Of a DNA stretch of 64,000 nt, positions 17,127 through 25,841 are shown one piece after another. Both the position numbers and the translations under genes were made by a program. The first letter of the stretch is position 1, and each line of letters starts with the position of its first letter. The DNA comes from Hominimerdicola alba. GTDB taxonomy: Bacteria > Bacillota > Clostridia > Oscillospirales > Ruminococcaceae. The notes below the pieces were generated by a model. That model saw only the letters and a program-made list of their open reading frames with translations. It was not told where the DNA came from and did not search any database. The stretch is taken from contig NZ_FOKQ01000021.1 of NCBI RefSeq assembly GCF_900112155.1, positions 1 to 64,000 of the forward strand, given 5' to 3'.

Positions 17127-18878
17127 TTAACTCAGTAACTTTTTTCCCTTAACATGAGCTGCGATCTTTGTGATATCTGTAACAGTTATCTTGCCATCAC
17201 CGTTAACATCAGCGCGTTTCTGCTGTTCTTCCGTCAGCAGTTTCTTGCCCTTGACGTGTGCAGCCACCTTAGATATATCGGCTACATTGATCACGCCGTC
17301 ACCGTTAACATCACCAATGATGAAATCATTATCCAGCGTGTAGGATATGCTGAATGAAGCGTAGTCGGAATTTATTATAAGGTCATCAACAGGCTTGCCG
17401 TTTACCGTCACTTTAAGCTTGTCACTAAAAGTATCCTTTTCCGATACAGGATGTATGCTGAACACTGCGGTGTAGGTCTTGCCTGCTTTGAATATATTTG
17501 TGTCTTCATTGTTCAGGGCAGTTTCGTCCTCATACCATAAATATATCCTGCCGCGGCGTCTTCTCTCTTTTATGATGCCCCATGCATTCACCAGGTCGGG
17601 GTCATCGCTCGTAGTCATGTATGATATCTCCTGACCTACCTTCGGCTCGGTGATAGTGAAATTTACTTTGTCTATCACATTGCCGGGTACATAAGCAACT
17701 GGTCTGGTTTCCACCTCACCACATCTGTTGCAGGTGCGTGTTTCGACTCCGTCTTTTTCTTCGGTGGCAGGTGTGGTTACTTTCCATTCGCTCCAATCGT
17801 GACCGAGGGCGGGTATCTCAGTGGTATATTTATCAAGGCACTGTGAACAGATATGTGTCATTACACCGCTTTCAGTGCAGGTAGCTTCTTTAGTGACCTC
17901 ATCTTCATAGGTGTGGTTGCAGTCGATAACAATAACGGAAAAGCTCTGATATCCATAGCCGGCATCTACATATTTCTCAGTCGCTGCTCTGCTTTTCTCA
18001 TAGCAGTAAATAGCGTCGGTAATTTGCTCTGATCCGGTTACCTGAGATGTTTTGAAATATCTCCAACCTAGAGCATACTCACCAATGTTCGTTACACAAG
18101 GCGGAACTTCGATATATGTGTAATTATCGCAGTTATATAAACAGTAGTCGCCAATGCTTGTAACAAATTTGGGTATGCTGAAATTTTTTAGTTTCCTGCA
18201 CCCTTGGAACATTCTGTTTGTCAGAGTTTTTAAATTCTTTGAAAGAGTGACGCTTTGCAGATTTTCGCAGTCTTTGAAAACTGAAGCACCTAAATTCGTT
18301 ACCTTGGGAGCTTCAATAGATGTCAGTGACGTGCAGCCTTCAAATGCACCGCCTTCAATGGTCTGTGCATTGCTCAGATCGATGCCTTCAAGTTTTGGGC
18401 ATTTGTAAAAAGCGAGAGCTCCGATATGAGCGATGCTACTCGGAAAATCACTTTTTTTCATCTGCAGATTGCCGCACTCATAAAATGCACAGTTATTGAT
18501 ATAAGTCAGCTTGCTGTTTTTCAGGTTTTCTATTTTTTTCAGCTTTGAGCAATATGCAAATGCGTTGGAGCTGATATTGACCAGCGTGCTTGGCGCTTTT
18601 ACTGTAACAATATTCTCGTTCTTATAAAACGCATTTTCACCGATGAGCTTCACAGGCTTGCCGCCTAACGTTTCCGGGATCGTGACGTTATCTGCCATGC
18701 CGTTGTATTTTGTGATCATTGCAGAGCCGCTGTCAAGGATCGTATACTCAAACAGCCCCTCGGTCTCAGCAGTGGCAGTTATGAACGTATTATCGGTGAA
18801 TACACCCTGCGGCAGGGCTGCAGCCGAACCTAAAGTCAAACAAAGCGCGAGAGTCATTGATAGTATCTTCTTTTTCAT
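17127..18878 (-). CDS. Secreted BspA-type leucine-rich-repeat protein with C-terminal dockerin
   Basis: A protein of 583 residues. The start is the ATG at 18878, which is preceded by AAAGGAGG; the upstream in-frame codons have no ribosome site. A signal peptide (about 1-35) is followed by BspA/LRR_5 repeats (about 45-280, units like IGENAFYKNENI and LGASVFKDCENL). Two small CxxC modules (CTESG..CSQC and CNRCG, about 320-390) and a beta domain (about 400-515) follow. The C-terminus is a type I dockerin with two calcium loops, DVNGDGVINVADISKVAAHV and DVNGDGKITVTDITKIAAHV. Dockerins dock on cohesins of a cellulosome or cell surface; no cohesin is in this window. The repeats suggest a binding role, not catalysis. 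Confidence 0.88.
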   Translation of the reverse strand: MKKKILSMTLALCLTLGSAAALPQGVFTDNTFITATAETEGLFEYTILDSGSAMITKYNGMADNVTIPETLGGKPVKLIGENAFYKNENIVTVKAPSTLVNISSNAFAYCSKLKKIENLKNSKLTYINNCAFYECGNLQMKKSDFPSSIAHIGALAFYKCPKLEGIDLSNAQTIEGGAFEGCTSLTSIEAPKVTNLGASVFKDCENLQSVTLSKNLKTLTNRMFQGCRKLKNFSIPKFVTSIGDYCLYNCDNYTYIEVPPCVTNIGEYALGWRYFKTSQVTGSEQITDAIYCYEKSRAATEKYVDAGYGYQSFSVIVIDCNHTYEDEVTKEATCTESGVMTHICSQCLDKYTTEIPALGHDWSEWKVTTPATEEKDGVETRTCNRCGEVETRPVAYVPGNVIDKVNFTITEPKVGQEISYMTTSDDPDLVNAWGIIKERRRRGRIYLWYEDETALNNEDTNIFKAGKTYTAVFSIHPVSEKDTFSDKLKVTVNGKPVDDLIINSDYASFSISYTLDNDFIIGDVNGDGVINVADISKVAAHVKGKKLLTEEQQKRADVNGDGKITVTDITKIAAHVKGKKLLS

Positions 18879-18924
18879 TCTTATCCTCCTTTGTTTTTGC
18901 AAATACGGAATAACTTACTTGATT

Positions 18925-18953
18925 ATTATACAATATTTTTCCTGCAAAGTCAA
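18925..18953 (-). promoter_or_regulatory. Promoter of the LRR-dockerin gene
   Basis: On the minus strand, TTGACT (18953-18948), 17-base spacer, TATAAT (18930-18925). Confidence 0.75.
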
Positions 18954-18969
18954 TCTGTTATACATAATA

Positions 18970-19296
18970 TCATTCGTCAGGGATCTCAATACTGTAATCT
19001 TCTCCCTCATAGCTGTTATGGTATAACCTGATCTCATTTTCCGATATCCATTCTATGTTCCAATATACCGTTTCGGAAAAACCTGAACCGCTGTATTCAA
19101 AGATGCATTCATCATTATAAAATACATCGGGCCGGCTGACATGATCGACTTTAACAGTAACTGTTTTCTCTCCCGACGGTGATTCGCTTTTGAATTCCTT
19201 ATCGTATTTTACATCGTTACAGCCTGCAAGAAAAGTCATCGCAGCTACGGTAAAAACCACGGTTAATAATTTGGATAGTTTGTTAGAAAATATCAT
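18970..19296 (-). CDS. Small lipoprotein of unknown function
   Basis: A protein of 108 residues with a hydrophobic leader and lipobox FLAGC (Cys at about residue 26), so probably lipid-anchored outside the membrane. The rest is a beta-rich segment beginning SPSGEKTVTVKV, a pattern common in small Firmicute lipoproteins (DUF5412-like), though I cannot assign the family firmly. It has its own promoter and ends just 92 bases before the LRR gene start, in the same direction. Confidence 0.65.
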   Translation of the reverse strand: MIFSNKLSKLLTVVFTVAAMTFLAGCNDVKYDKEFKSESPSGEKTVTVKVDHVSRPDVFYNDECIFEYSGSGFSETVYWNIEWISENEIRLYHNSYEGEDYSIEIPDE

Positions 19297-19358
19297 ATCG
19301 ATCCCTTTTCCTCATCATATAATACCTGTATGTGCAAATCGTTTTCTTATTGACAAAT

Positions 19359-19387
19359 ATTATATCATATTTAAGATCGAAAAGCAA
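19359..19387 (-). promoter_or_regulatory. Promoter of the small lipoprotein gene
   Basis: On the minus strand, TTGCTT (19387-19382), 17-base spacer, TATAAT (19364-19359). Confidence 0.6.
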
Positions 19388-19527
19388 CCCGCGGATCCGA
19401 AAACAAAGCATTTTCAGTGCTTTACAGCTTATCTTTACCGACTTAAATCCTCTTTTTGTCTGTTTATGACATTTTATGTCTTATTAAAGTATGGTCTGCC
19501 TTTTGCTTTTATACGATAAAATCTGTA

Positions 19528-19556
19528 TTGACATTATATATTAAAAATGGTATAAT
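19528..19556 (+). promoter_or_regulatory. Promoter of the VWA operon
   Basis: Consensus TTGACA (19528-19533), 17-base spacer, TATAAT (19551-19556); predicted start near 19563. Confidence 0.85.
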
Positions 19557-19590
19557 ATATTAAATTATAATGCATTAACACAGAAAAGCG

Positions 19591-20382
19591 GTGAAACATT
19601 TGAAACCTAAACATATAATAGTAAGCATAGTCTATCTGCTTTCGCTGATATTGCTGGCCGCCCCGGGAGCTATCGGGATATTTGAGCGGGGAGGCGCCAT
19701 GAAAGTGCTGGGCATAATACTTATGCTGGCGCTGACGGGTGCTTACGGAATGTATATCTATTCGCTGACACAAAGCTCACAGCCTGCAGGACCGGGACTT
19801 CCAGCACAGCAGACACCTTATGAGAAGTACCGTGATCTTGCGGAATGGTTCAGACTTTATGAGTTCTATGGTCTAAAGAATATGGGCGGTGACCCGAAGA
19901 TAGCTATGCTGATAAATTCAGACCTCGGAAGTGTCGATAAGAGTGCTTTCAGCTATCACAACCCATTCAGGCAGACTGAGCTTGGCTCACGCATTCAGGA
20001 GAGCATTCAGGGCATAACAACGAAGTATGACCAGACTTTGCGTATGCTTTCTGATTCTTTCAATCCCGCAGATATCACCTATCAGAACTATGTATCGGTA
20101 CTGGATGATGTATTGAAAGTTTCAGCATCAAATGCAAGAGCCATAAAGAAAAGGGTGTGCGTTTTCGATTACCGCCAGTGGTCACAGGATGAAAATGACA
20201 ATATGTGCAGGCAGTACATCGATGAGGTAAGCACCAGGGCAGAAAGGCTTGAGGAGATAAACACAAAATTCGACTGCCTTATACATGAACTGGTATGCCT
20301 TGATGAGATATCCGAAGCACCTCTTGCAGATATGCAGAAGCTGATAGATACCACATCGGATTACAGAAGTCTTGAGGAATGA
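19591..20382 (+). CDS. Two-helix membrane protein, first gene of the VWA operon
   Basis: A protein of about 263 residues. Two N-terminal transmembrane helices (about 10-28 and 38-57) are followed by a Pro-rich linker and a cytoplasmic, mostly helical domain of about 190 residues. GTG at 19591 is taken as start; a TTG at 19600 is equally possible because neither has a strong ribosome site. I do not recognise a named family. It is followed after 25 bases by the solute-binding/VWA protein, so the two probably work together at the membrane. Confidence 0.7.
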   Translation: MKHLKPKHIIVSIVYLLSLILLAAPGAIGIFERGGAMKVLGIILMLALTGAYGMYIYSLTQSSQPAGPGLPAQQTPYEKYRDLAEWFRLYEFYGLKNMGGDPKIAMLINSDLGSVDKSAFSYHNPFRQTELGSRIQESIQGITTKYDQTLRMLSDSFNPADITYQNYVSVLDDVLKVSASNARAIKKRVCVFDYRQWSQDENDNMCRQYIDEVSTRAERLEEINTKFDCLIHELVCLDEISEAPLADMQKLIDTTSDYRSLEE

Positions 20383-20407
20383 ACAATATGAAAGGTTGGG
20401 TGCAAAA

Positions 20408-22129
20408 ATGACAAAAAAGATGAAACCCGCTGTGCTTGGCGCTGTGGTAGTAGTTATAGGTATCATTATAGTTATAATAGCTGCAGTGTCATCAAACGGC
20501 TCTAAAAAATCAAAGGAAAATGACACTGATAAGAATGGCAATAAGATCCTTAGTGCTGAAGATATTGACAAGAATCTGAAAAACAACGCGGAGAAAGTAA
20601 CTGTTACTAGGAACTACGCGCCCAAAGGCACAGTTTCTTTCGATGATACATATGCGGCTGAGGAGCTTCCCGATATCGACAATACTTACCCCGTAGGCGT
20701 TGAACCTTACGGCAAGGATATCGTGGTGGAGATATTCTCCTCACCCGAAAAGGCAGGCACTGGCACTGACGGCTGGATGACTGAAATGGCAGAGGAATTC
20801 AATTCCTCGAACGCAGAGGTAAACGGAAAAAGCGTTGGCATAAGACTGCGCTCCATATCCTCGGGTACACAGATAGACTATATCGCGGCAGGTGTTTACA
20901 CCCCTGATGCTATATCGCCCTCGGCTAATATCTGGTGCAGTATACTGAGTGACAAGGGAATAAAAACTCAGACCATCACCGACAGAACTGTGGGAAATGC
21001 AGCAGGCATACTCATTGACCCTACTACTTATTCCTCACTTGAAGCAGAGTACGGCACCGTGGATATCAAGGCCATAGTTGATGCTACCGCAAAGGGCACA
21101 ATAACTACAGGTTATACTAACCCCTTTGTATCCACAACAGGACTGAACTTCCTGGCGGCAATGCTTAACAGTTTTGACGAGAGCGACCCCCTGAGTGCAG
21201 ACGCGGTAAAGGGATTCCAGTCATTTCAGGATAACGTTCCCTTTGTTGCATATAATACACTGCAAATGAGGTCAGCTGCCGAAAGCGGAACTTTCGACTG
21301 CATGATGATGGAATATCAGTCCTACACCCAGGATGTGACTCTTACAAATAACTATAAGTTCATACCCTTCGGCATGAGACATGACAATCCTCTCGTTGCT
21401 GTGGGTGATGTCAGCAGTGACAAGCTTTCCGCTCTTCAGGAGTTCGCTGATTTCTGCGCATCTGACAGCGCTAAGAAAAAAGCTGCCGAATATGGTTTTA
21501 ACGGTCTTGAAGACTACAAGGGCGGACTTGACGATATAAGCGGAAGCAACTGGATGCAGATCCAGAAACTCTGGAAAAAGAACAAAAACACAGGCAAGCC
21601 CATAGCGGCAGTATTCGTTCTCGACTGCTCGGGCTCAATGTCAGGCGAACCTATTAACTCCCTGAAAATGTCACTGAGCAACAGTATAAAGTATATAAAT
21701 GCCACCAACTATATCGGCGTGGTATCTTATTCAAACGGCGTGAACGTGGAGCTGGAGATAGGTCAGTTCGATATCAATCAGCAGGCTTACTTCATGGGTG
21801 CTGTTGATTCTCTAACTGCATCAGGCAATACGGCTACATATTCTGCACTTTCAGAGGCTGTGATAATGCTGAGAGATTTCATGGCGCAGAACCCGAATGT
21901 TTCGCCTATGGTATTCCTGCTCAGCGACGGTCAGTCTAATGTCGGTGCAGATATGAAAGGTATCAAGGAAGCTGTTACTGCCTCGCAGATACCGATTTAT
22001 ACCATCGGCTACAATGCAGATCTTGACGAGCTGAAAGCTATATCCGAGATGAACGAAGCAGCTACCATAAACGCTGATACTGACGATGTTATCTATCAGC
22101 TGAAAAACCTGTTCAATGCAAACCTGTAA
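20408..22129 (+). CDS. Membrane-anchored solute-binding/von Willebrand A fusion protein
   Basis: A protein of 573 residues. The ATG at 20408 is chosen because AAAGGTTGGG precedes it; a TTG 36 bases upstream has no site. One N-terminal transmembrane helix (about 9-28) anchors an outward-facing region. Residues about 110-390 look like an extracellular solute-binding domain (IVVEIFSSPEKAG onward). Residues about 400-573 are a VWA domain with an intact metal site: DCSGSMSG, then a conserved Thr (NTATYSAL) and LLSDGQSN. VWA domains bind protein partners through Mg2+. I infer a surface sensor or assembly factor; the ligand is unknown. Confidence 0.8.
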   Translation: MTKKMKPAVLGAVVVVIGIIIVIIAAVSSNGSKKSKENDTDKNGNKILSAEDIDKNLKNNAEKVTVTRNYAPKGTVSFDDTYAAEELPDIDNTYPVGVEPYGKDIVVEIFSSPEKAGTGTDGWMTEMAEEFNSSNAEVNGKSVGIRLRSISSGTQIDYIAAGVYTPDAISPSANIWCSILSDKGIKTQTITDRTVGNAAGILIDPTTYSSLEAEYGTVDIKAIVDATAKGTITTGYTNPFVSTTGLNFLAAMLNSFDESDPLSADAVKGFQSFQDNVPFVAYNTLQMRSAAESGTFDCMMMEYQSYTQDVTLTNNYKFIPFGMRHDNPLVAVGDVSSDKLSALQEFADFCASDSAKKKAAEYGFNGLEDYKGGLDDISGSNWMQIQKLWKKNKNTGKPIAAVFVLDCSGSMSGEPINSLKMSLSNSIKYINATNYIGVVSYSNGVNVELEIGQFDINQQAYFMGAVDSLTASGNTATYSALSEAVIMLRDFMAQNPNVSPMVFLLSDGQSNVGADMKGIKEAVTASQIPIYTIGYNADLDELKAISEMNEAATINADTDDVIYQLKNLFNANL

Positions 22130-22143
22130 GCGGGAGAAACAGT

Positions 22144-22770
22144 ATGTACGATGAAAAAATGGCGGCGGCTGTGGACACGGCGCAGAAGCGTCTTATGGAT
22201 ATGGCAAGCGGAAGCTCCGTGCTTATGAGCGTCACCAATGACCTTGCAGAACTCAGCACGCTGATAGAAAAGCTTGACCCATCGAAAATTGATTTCGACA
22301 AGGGCGGGCTTGAACGTCTGAAAATAAACAGCTACTGGAACAGGTTCGATGAAGCTTACCCAGCTTTTCAGGCAGTCATGGAAAGGCTTTCCCGTGACAG
22401 GAAGATACTTCACAACAGCAGTGTTACGGTAAACCGTTTTCACAGTGAATTCAATGAGGCATACGACAGTTTTCGCGCAGTCCTAGAGGATGACCGAGAC
22501 GAGGAATACGTAAGGCAGGCGGCAGTCACCGAAAACATGGCAATGCTGATGAAAAGCACGCTCGATGAGCATGAAGCAGTCTGTGAGCGCGTTGACACAG
22601 TTCTGATGGTAACAGAAACATCACTGAATATAGCCGTGTATCTCGCTAAGCAGAAGTTCGGCAGAAGCATAGCAGCGGCAGGCAATGTACGCGCAGTAGG
22701 GGAGATCTCCTCGGATAACTTCAAAAAGCAATTTTCTATGCTGAAAAGTATTCTATCGGATAATAAATGA
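22144..22770 (+). CDS. Coiled-coil protein, third gene of the VWA operon
   Basis: A protein of 208 residues, almost all helix with no signal peptide or membrane segment. It starts at the ATG at 22144 behind GCGGGAGAAACAGT, 14 bases after the VWA gene. No family is recognised. Spacing and the shared terminator at 22777-22805 make it part of the same operon. A cytoplasmic adaptor for the membrane proteins is possible, but this is context only. Confidence 0.65.
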   Translation: MYDEKMAAAVDTAQKRLMDMASGSSVLMSVTNDLAELSTLIEKLDPSKIDFDKGGLERLKINSYWNRFDEAYPAFQAVMERLSRDRKILHNSSVTVNRFHSEFNEAYDSFRAVLEDDRDEEYVRQAAVTENMAMLMKSTLDEHEAVCERVDTVLMVTETSLNIAVYLAKQKFGRSIAAAGNVRAVGEISSDNFKKQFSMLKSILSDNK

Positions 22771-22776
22771 TATGTA

Positions 22777-22805
22777 CCCCCGAGGCAACAGGCTTCGGGG
22801 GTTTT
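22777..22805 (+). terminator. Terminator of the VWA operon
   Basis: Stem CCCCCGA / TCGGGGG (22777-22801) followed by TTTT. Confidence 0.85.
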
Positions 22806-22971
22806 CAGTTAAAAAAACAGAGCATTGACTATAATGTCTACGCTCTGTTTAATGAAAATATTGCCGGCTTTTCATAGGACCGTGATATGATCAAAAGCAA
22901 ACTTACGAACACACCAAATGTCGGATTATCCTATGCGAATAACGATTTATTTCAATAATAATTATAATACT

Positions 22972-24093
22972 TTAACGGTCATAAATATCAATGATAACAT
23001 ACTCCGAAATGCAGCCGGTTTTAAATGGTATAGCCCACCCTGAAATACCTGAGGTCACGATAAATGTAGTGTCCCCGCGGACTTCCTTGCCGTATACCTT
23101 GTCGTTGAATCCCATAGCCAACCCCACAAAACCCGAGGGAAAAATATGTCCGCCGTGAGTGTGCCCGGAAAGCACAAGGTCTGCACCTGCTGCAGCTTCA
23201 GCATCATAGTCGCGGGGCTGATGATCAATTACAATGGTATACTTTTCATCATCGGCGGATTCCATCAGCTGTTTAGCAGAAAGCCTGCCTTCGTCGTGAT
23301 GATCTTTTCTGCCGATGAAATTTACGTCACCGACTTCCAAAATCTCGTCACGGAGTATCTTAACATCGTTCTTTTCCAGTTCTATATAAAGGTCATCTAT
23401 AGTAAAATCTCTTCCATTGCCGTAGCCTTTGTCATGATTTCCGTCCACATAAATAACGCCGTACTTCGGATCCATTTCACCCAGCGCTTTGCAGGCACGA
23501 ACCATATCTTCGCGCTCTGAATCGTCGTCCACAAAATCTCCCGCGATAATTATCACATCGGGGGACTGTTCATTTATCCGCTTCATCTGCCGGGCAAAGT
23601 TTTCGCCGTCGAGAGTTACACCAAGATGAGAATCAGCAAACATCGCCACCCGTAATGGCGAATGATCGAACTGCTTTTTTGTTTTAAGACGGTAGTCAGT
23701 TTCAAAAACATGGTGGGCGAAAAACCAGCCCGCCCCTAGATAGACCGCCGTTATCAGCATAGCCACAACACCCGTCTCATATCGCGACGACCAACTGTGC
23801 TTACGTTTGCGGTGAATGAATGTTACAAGGTCGCACAGCGCCCAGATAAGAGCGAGATGAAGCGCTATGATGATGCCGATATACATGTTTTTCACCGTGA
23901 CCACCACAAGTCCTGCCACAGGCAAAGCCGACAGTCCCCACGAGAGCATTTTTCTCTTTTCGGCGAGCTTCTGCATAAAACCGAATTTATGAAATCTGGT
24001 AACCAGATAAATCAGCGACAGCAAAGCCCCGATTCCTGCCGCGGCAAACAAAACCACCCACAACAACAGACACACCTCCGTGATTTTAAGCAT
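22972..24093 (-). CDS. Membrane metallophosphoesterase (YkuE/YaeI-like)
   Basis: A protein of up to 373 residues. Four or five hydrophobic helices (residues 1-130) are followed by a calcineurin-type phosphoesterase domain (about 145-373). The dinuclear-metal motifs are intact: FADSHLG, IAGDFVDD, DGNHD, an isolated His in DHQPR, and LSGHTHGGH. In such proteins the catalytic domain faces outward and acts on lipid-linked or nucleotide phosphates; the substrate here is unknown. The start is ambiguous: ATG at 24093 has only GAAAG touching it, while a TTG at 24066 is well spaced after GGAGG. It has its own promoter and faces away from tRNA-Ser. Confidence 0.85.
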   Translation of the reverse strand: MLKITEVCLLLWVVLFAAAGIGALLSLIYLVTRFHKFGFMQKLAEKRKMLSWGLSALPVAGLVVVTVKNMYIGIIIALHLALIWALCDLVTFIHRKRKHSWSSRYETGVVAMLITAVYLGAGWFFAHHVFETDYRLKTKKQFDHSPLRVAMFADSHLGVTLDGENFARQMKRINEQSPDVIIIAGDFVDDDSEREDMVRACKALGEMDPKYGVIYVDGNHDKGYGNGRDFTIDDLYIELEKNDVKILRDEILEVGDVNFIGRKDHHDEGRLSAKQLMESADDEKYTIVIDHQPRDYDAEAAAGADLVLSGHTHGGHIFPSGFVGLAMGFNDKVYGKEVRGDTTFIVTSGISGWAIPFKTGCISEYVIIDIYDR

Positions 24094-24116
24094 CTTTCAA
24101 GAACGCATTTTTATAA

Positions 24117-24145
24117 ATTATACAACATAGCAGGGGATTTGTCAA
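24117..24145 (-). promoter_or_regulatory. Promoter of the metallophosphoesterase gene
   Basis: On the minus strand, TTGACA (24145-24140), 17-base spacer, TATAAT (24122-24117). The leader to the ATG at 24093 is under 20 bases. Confidence 0.8.
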
Positions 24146-24271
24146 ACTTTACCTGCTGAAACGGATTCAAGGTTTTGCCCGAAATATCGGCCTATCAGAG
24201 TTATATGAGTTCACTGGATTTTTCTTTCAAAAAATAATTTCAAAAAAAACAAATTTTTTTTGAAAAAGTAC

Positions 24272-24300
24272 TTGACAAACGCATCATGATATGCTATAAT
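24272..24300 (+). promoter_or_regulatory. Promoter of tRNA-Ser
   Basis: TTGACA (24272-24277), 17-base spacer, TATAAT (24295-24300), 38 bases before the tRNA. It is a perfect consensus, as expected for a stable RNA. Confidence 0.9.
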
Positions 24301-24337
24301 AATTAAGCTGTGAGAAACACAGAGAACAAAAACCGAT

Positions 24338-24430
24338 GGAGAAGTCGCCTAGCCCGGTTTATGGCGCACGACTGGAACTCGTGTATGGGTTAATAGCTCA
24401 TCGAGGGTTCGAATCCCTCCTTCTCCGCCA
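24338..24430 (+). tRNA. tRNA-Ser (anticodon GGA)
   Basis: Cloverleaf: acceptor GGAGAAG/CTTCTCC, anticodon stem CACGA/TCGTG around loop CTGGAAC (anticodon GGA), a long variable arm (ATGGG TTAATAG CTCAT) diagnostic for a type II tRNA, and T-arm GAGGG-TTCGAAT-CCCTC. CCA is encoded at 24428-24430. It reads UCC and UCU codons. Conjugative-element genes begin about 300 bases downstream, so its 3' end may be the attachment site. Confidence 0.97.
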
Positions 24431-24461
24431 ACCTATGAAGTCAAAAAAGATGATTTCACTT

Positions 24462-24488
24462 AAAAGCGCGTATTTACGCGCTTTTTTG
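24462..24488 (+). terminator. Terminator of tRNA-Ser
   Basis: AAAAGCGCG / CGCGCTTTT around TATTTA, followed by TTG. Confidence 0.9.
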
Positions 24489-24653
24489 TTGCCCTGAAAC
24501 AGAATTTTTTTATATGAAAACCGAAGATGATTTTTGGTATAAAATGCCTTTGGACAGGATTCGAACTCTTTTTTGGAGCGTTTTCAGAAGAATAGAAGAT
24601 TTTTTTGAAGGGAAACAACTCAAATTTACATCAAAAGGTTTCACAAACTTTTC

Positions 24654-24712
24654 AGCCCGAATTTGGTGCTTTTCACGAAATGTGAGAACACCGGATTCGG
24701 GCTTTTTTATTT
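24654..24712 (+). terminator. Terminator-like hairpin in the amidoligase leader
   Basis: AGCCCGAA-TTGGTG (24654-24668) pairs with CACCG-ATTCGGGCT (about 24689-24703) around a 20-base loop, followed by TTTTTATTTTTC. It sits only about 15 bases before the ribosome site of the amidoligase gene. Any transcript from upstream must read through it, so it may be an attenuator. The preceding interval 24489-24653 is AT-rich, with no gene and no clear promoter. Confidence 0.7.
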
Positions 24713-24739
24713 TTCATATCAAAGAATGGAGGTGAAAGA

Positions 24740-25831
24740 ATGCCGGGAAATTTTGATGGGATTAAAAATAGAAAATTCGGCATCGAGATCGAGATGACAG
24801 GCATAACTCGGTGCGAAGCTTCTAAAGCCATAAAAAAAGTTCTTGGAGGTGATATAGATCATGTGGGCGGCACCTACGACAAATACACTGTCGGTGATGA
24901 CAAAGGAAGAAAATGGCAGATAGTCTTCGACAGCAGTATTTATGCCCGAAAGAAAAACGGAGATCTTGCCAGTGACTATTATAAAGTTGAGCTTAACTCC
25001 CCTGTGCTTGAATATGAGGACTTCGATCTGCTTCAAAGTGTAATTCGAGCTCTTAGAAAAGCAGGAGCAATAACAGGACCTGATTATGACTGCGGTACTC
25101 ATATCCATATTGATGCATCGGACTACACGCCGCAACAGATAAGAAACCTTGTCAACTTGTGGTCAAGCAAAGAGGATTTCTTGTGGGACGCTCTTCAGGT
25201 ATCATCCGCAAGATCAAACTACTGCAAAAAGATCAACCGAACTTTTGTAGATCAAATCAACCGAAAAAAGCCAAAGACTCTTGATGAGATCAGTGATCTT
25301 TGGTATGCCGAGACTTCAAACAGCCGCTATAACCACTACAATCCGACTAGGTACCATGCCTTGAATCTGCACTCGTTATTTCAGCATGGTCATTATGAAA
25401 TAAGAGCCTGCAATGCATCGCTTCACGCGGGAGAGGTCAAAGCCCAGGTCTTACTTGCACTAGCTATCTCAAATGCGGCTGTCACAAAAAAATACTGCTC
25501 CCCTGCTGTATCGCATTCTGACAATATGCGGTACAGCTTTCGTGTTTTTCTGCTGAATTTAGGATTTATCGGTGATGAGTTCAAGAACTATCGGGCTCAT
25601 CTTCTGAAGCACCTTTCCGGGAATATAGCGTGGCGTCACCCAGAAGATGCTATTGCCCAACGGGAACGTCTGAAAGCAGAACGAGAAGCCGCTCGTAACG
25701 AGCTTGTGCGCCCTGTGTCGCAATACACGGACGAGTTCGGGGTAACACACGATGAGGAACAGACCGCCCCTGTGGACGATTTGTCGGGCAGTTTTGGGGA
25801 AGATGAATCTGCAGTTACAATGAATATGTAG
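24740..25831 (+). CDS. Putative amidoligase (PF12224 type)
   Basis: A cytoplasmic protein of 363 residues of the carboxylate-amine ligase-like fold. Visible family blocks are FGIEIEMTGIT (residues about 13-23), a core strand VELNSPVLEYED, CGTHIHIDASDY (about 127-138) and HYEIRACNASLHAGEVKAQV. These supply the Glu, His and Arg residues expected for ATP and metal binding. Family members are predicted to form amide or isopeptide bonds on peptides or proteins. A charged tail of about 50 residues follows. GGAGGTGAAAGA supports the ATG. It forms an operon with the cyclotransferase 10 bases downstream, a pairing previously noted for this family; substrate unknown. Confidence 0.85.
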   Translation: MPGNFDGIKNRKFGIEIEMTGITRCEASKAIKKVLGGDIDHVGGTYDKYTVGDDKGRKWQIVFDSSIYARKKNGDLASDYYKVELNSPVLEYEDFDLLQSVIRALRKAGAITGPDYDCGTHIHIDASDYTPQQIRNLVNLWSSKEDFLWDALQVSSARSNYCKKINRTFVDQINRKKPKTLDEISDLWYAETSNSRYNHYNPTRYHALNLHSLFQHGHYEIRACNASLHAGEVKAQVLLALAISNAAVTKKYCSPAVSHSDNMRYSFRVFLLNLGFIGDEFKNYRAHLLKHLSGNIAWRHPEDAIAQRERLKAEREAARNELVRPVSQYTDEFGVTHDEEQTAPVDDLSGSFGEDESAVTMNM

Positions 25832-25841
25832 AGGTGAGAAA

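Noticed and set aside
24550-24575. GGACAGGATTCGAACTC, looking like an inverted tRNA T-arm, suspected as a second tRNA or attachment core
   Set aside because: No acceptor stem or cloverleaf can be built around it on either strand; the match to the tRNA-Ser T-arm is only about nine bases.
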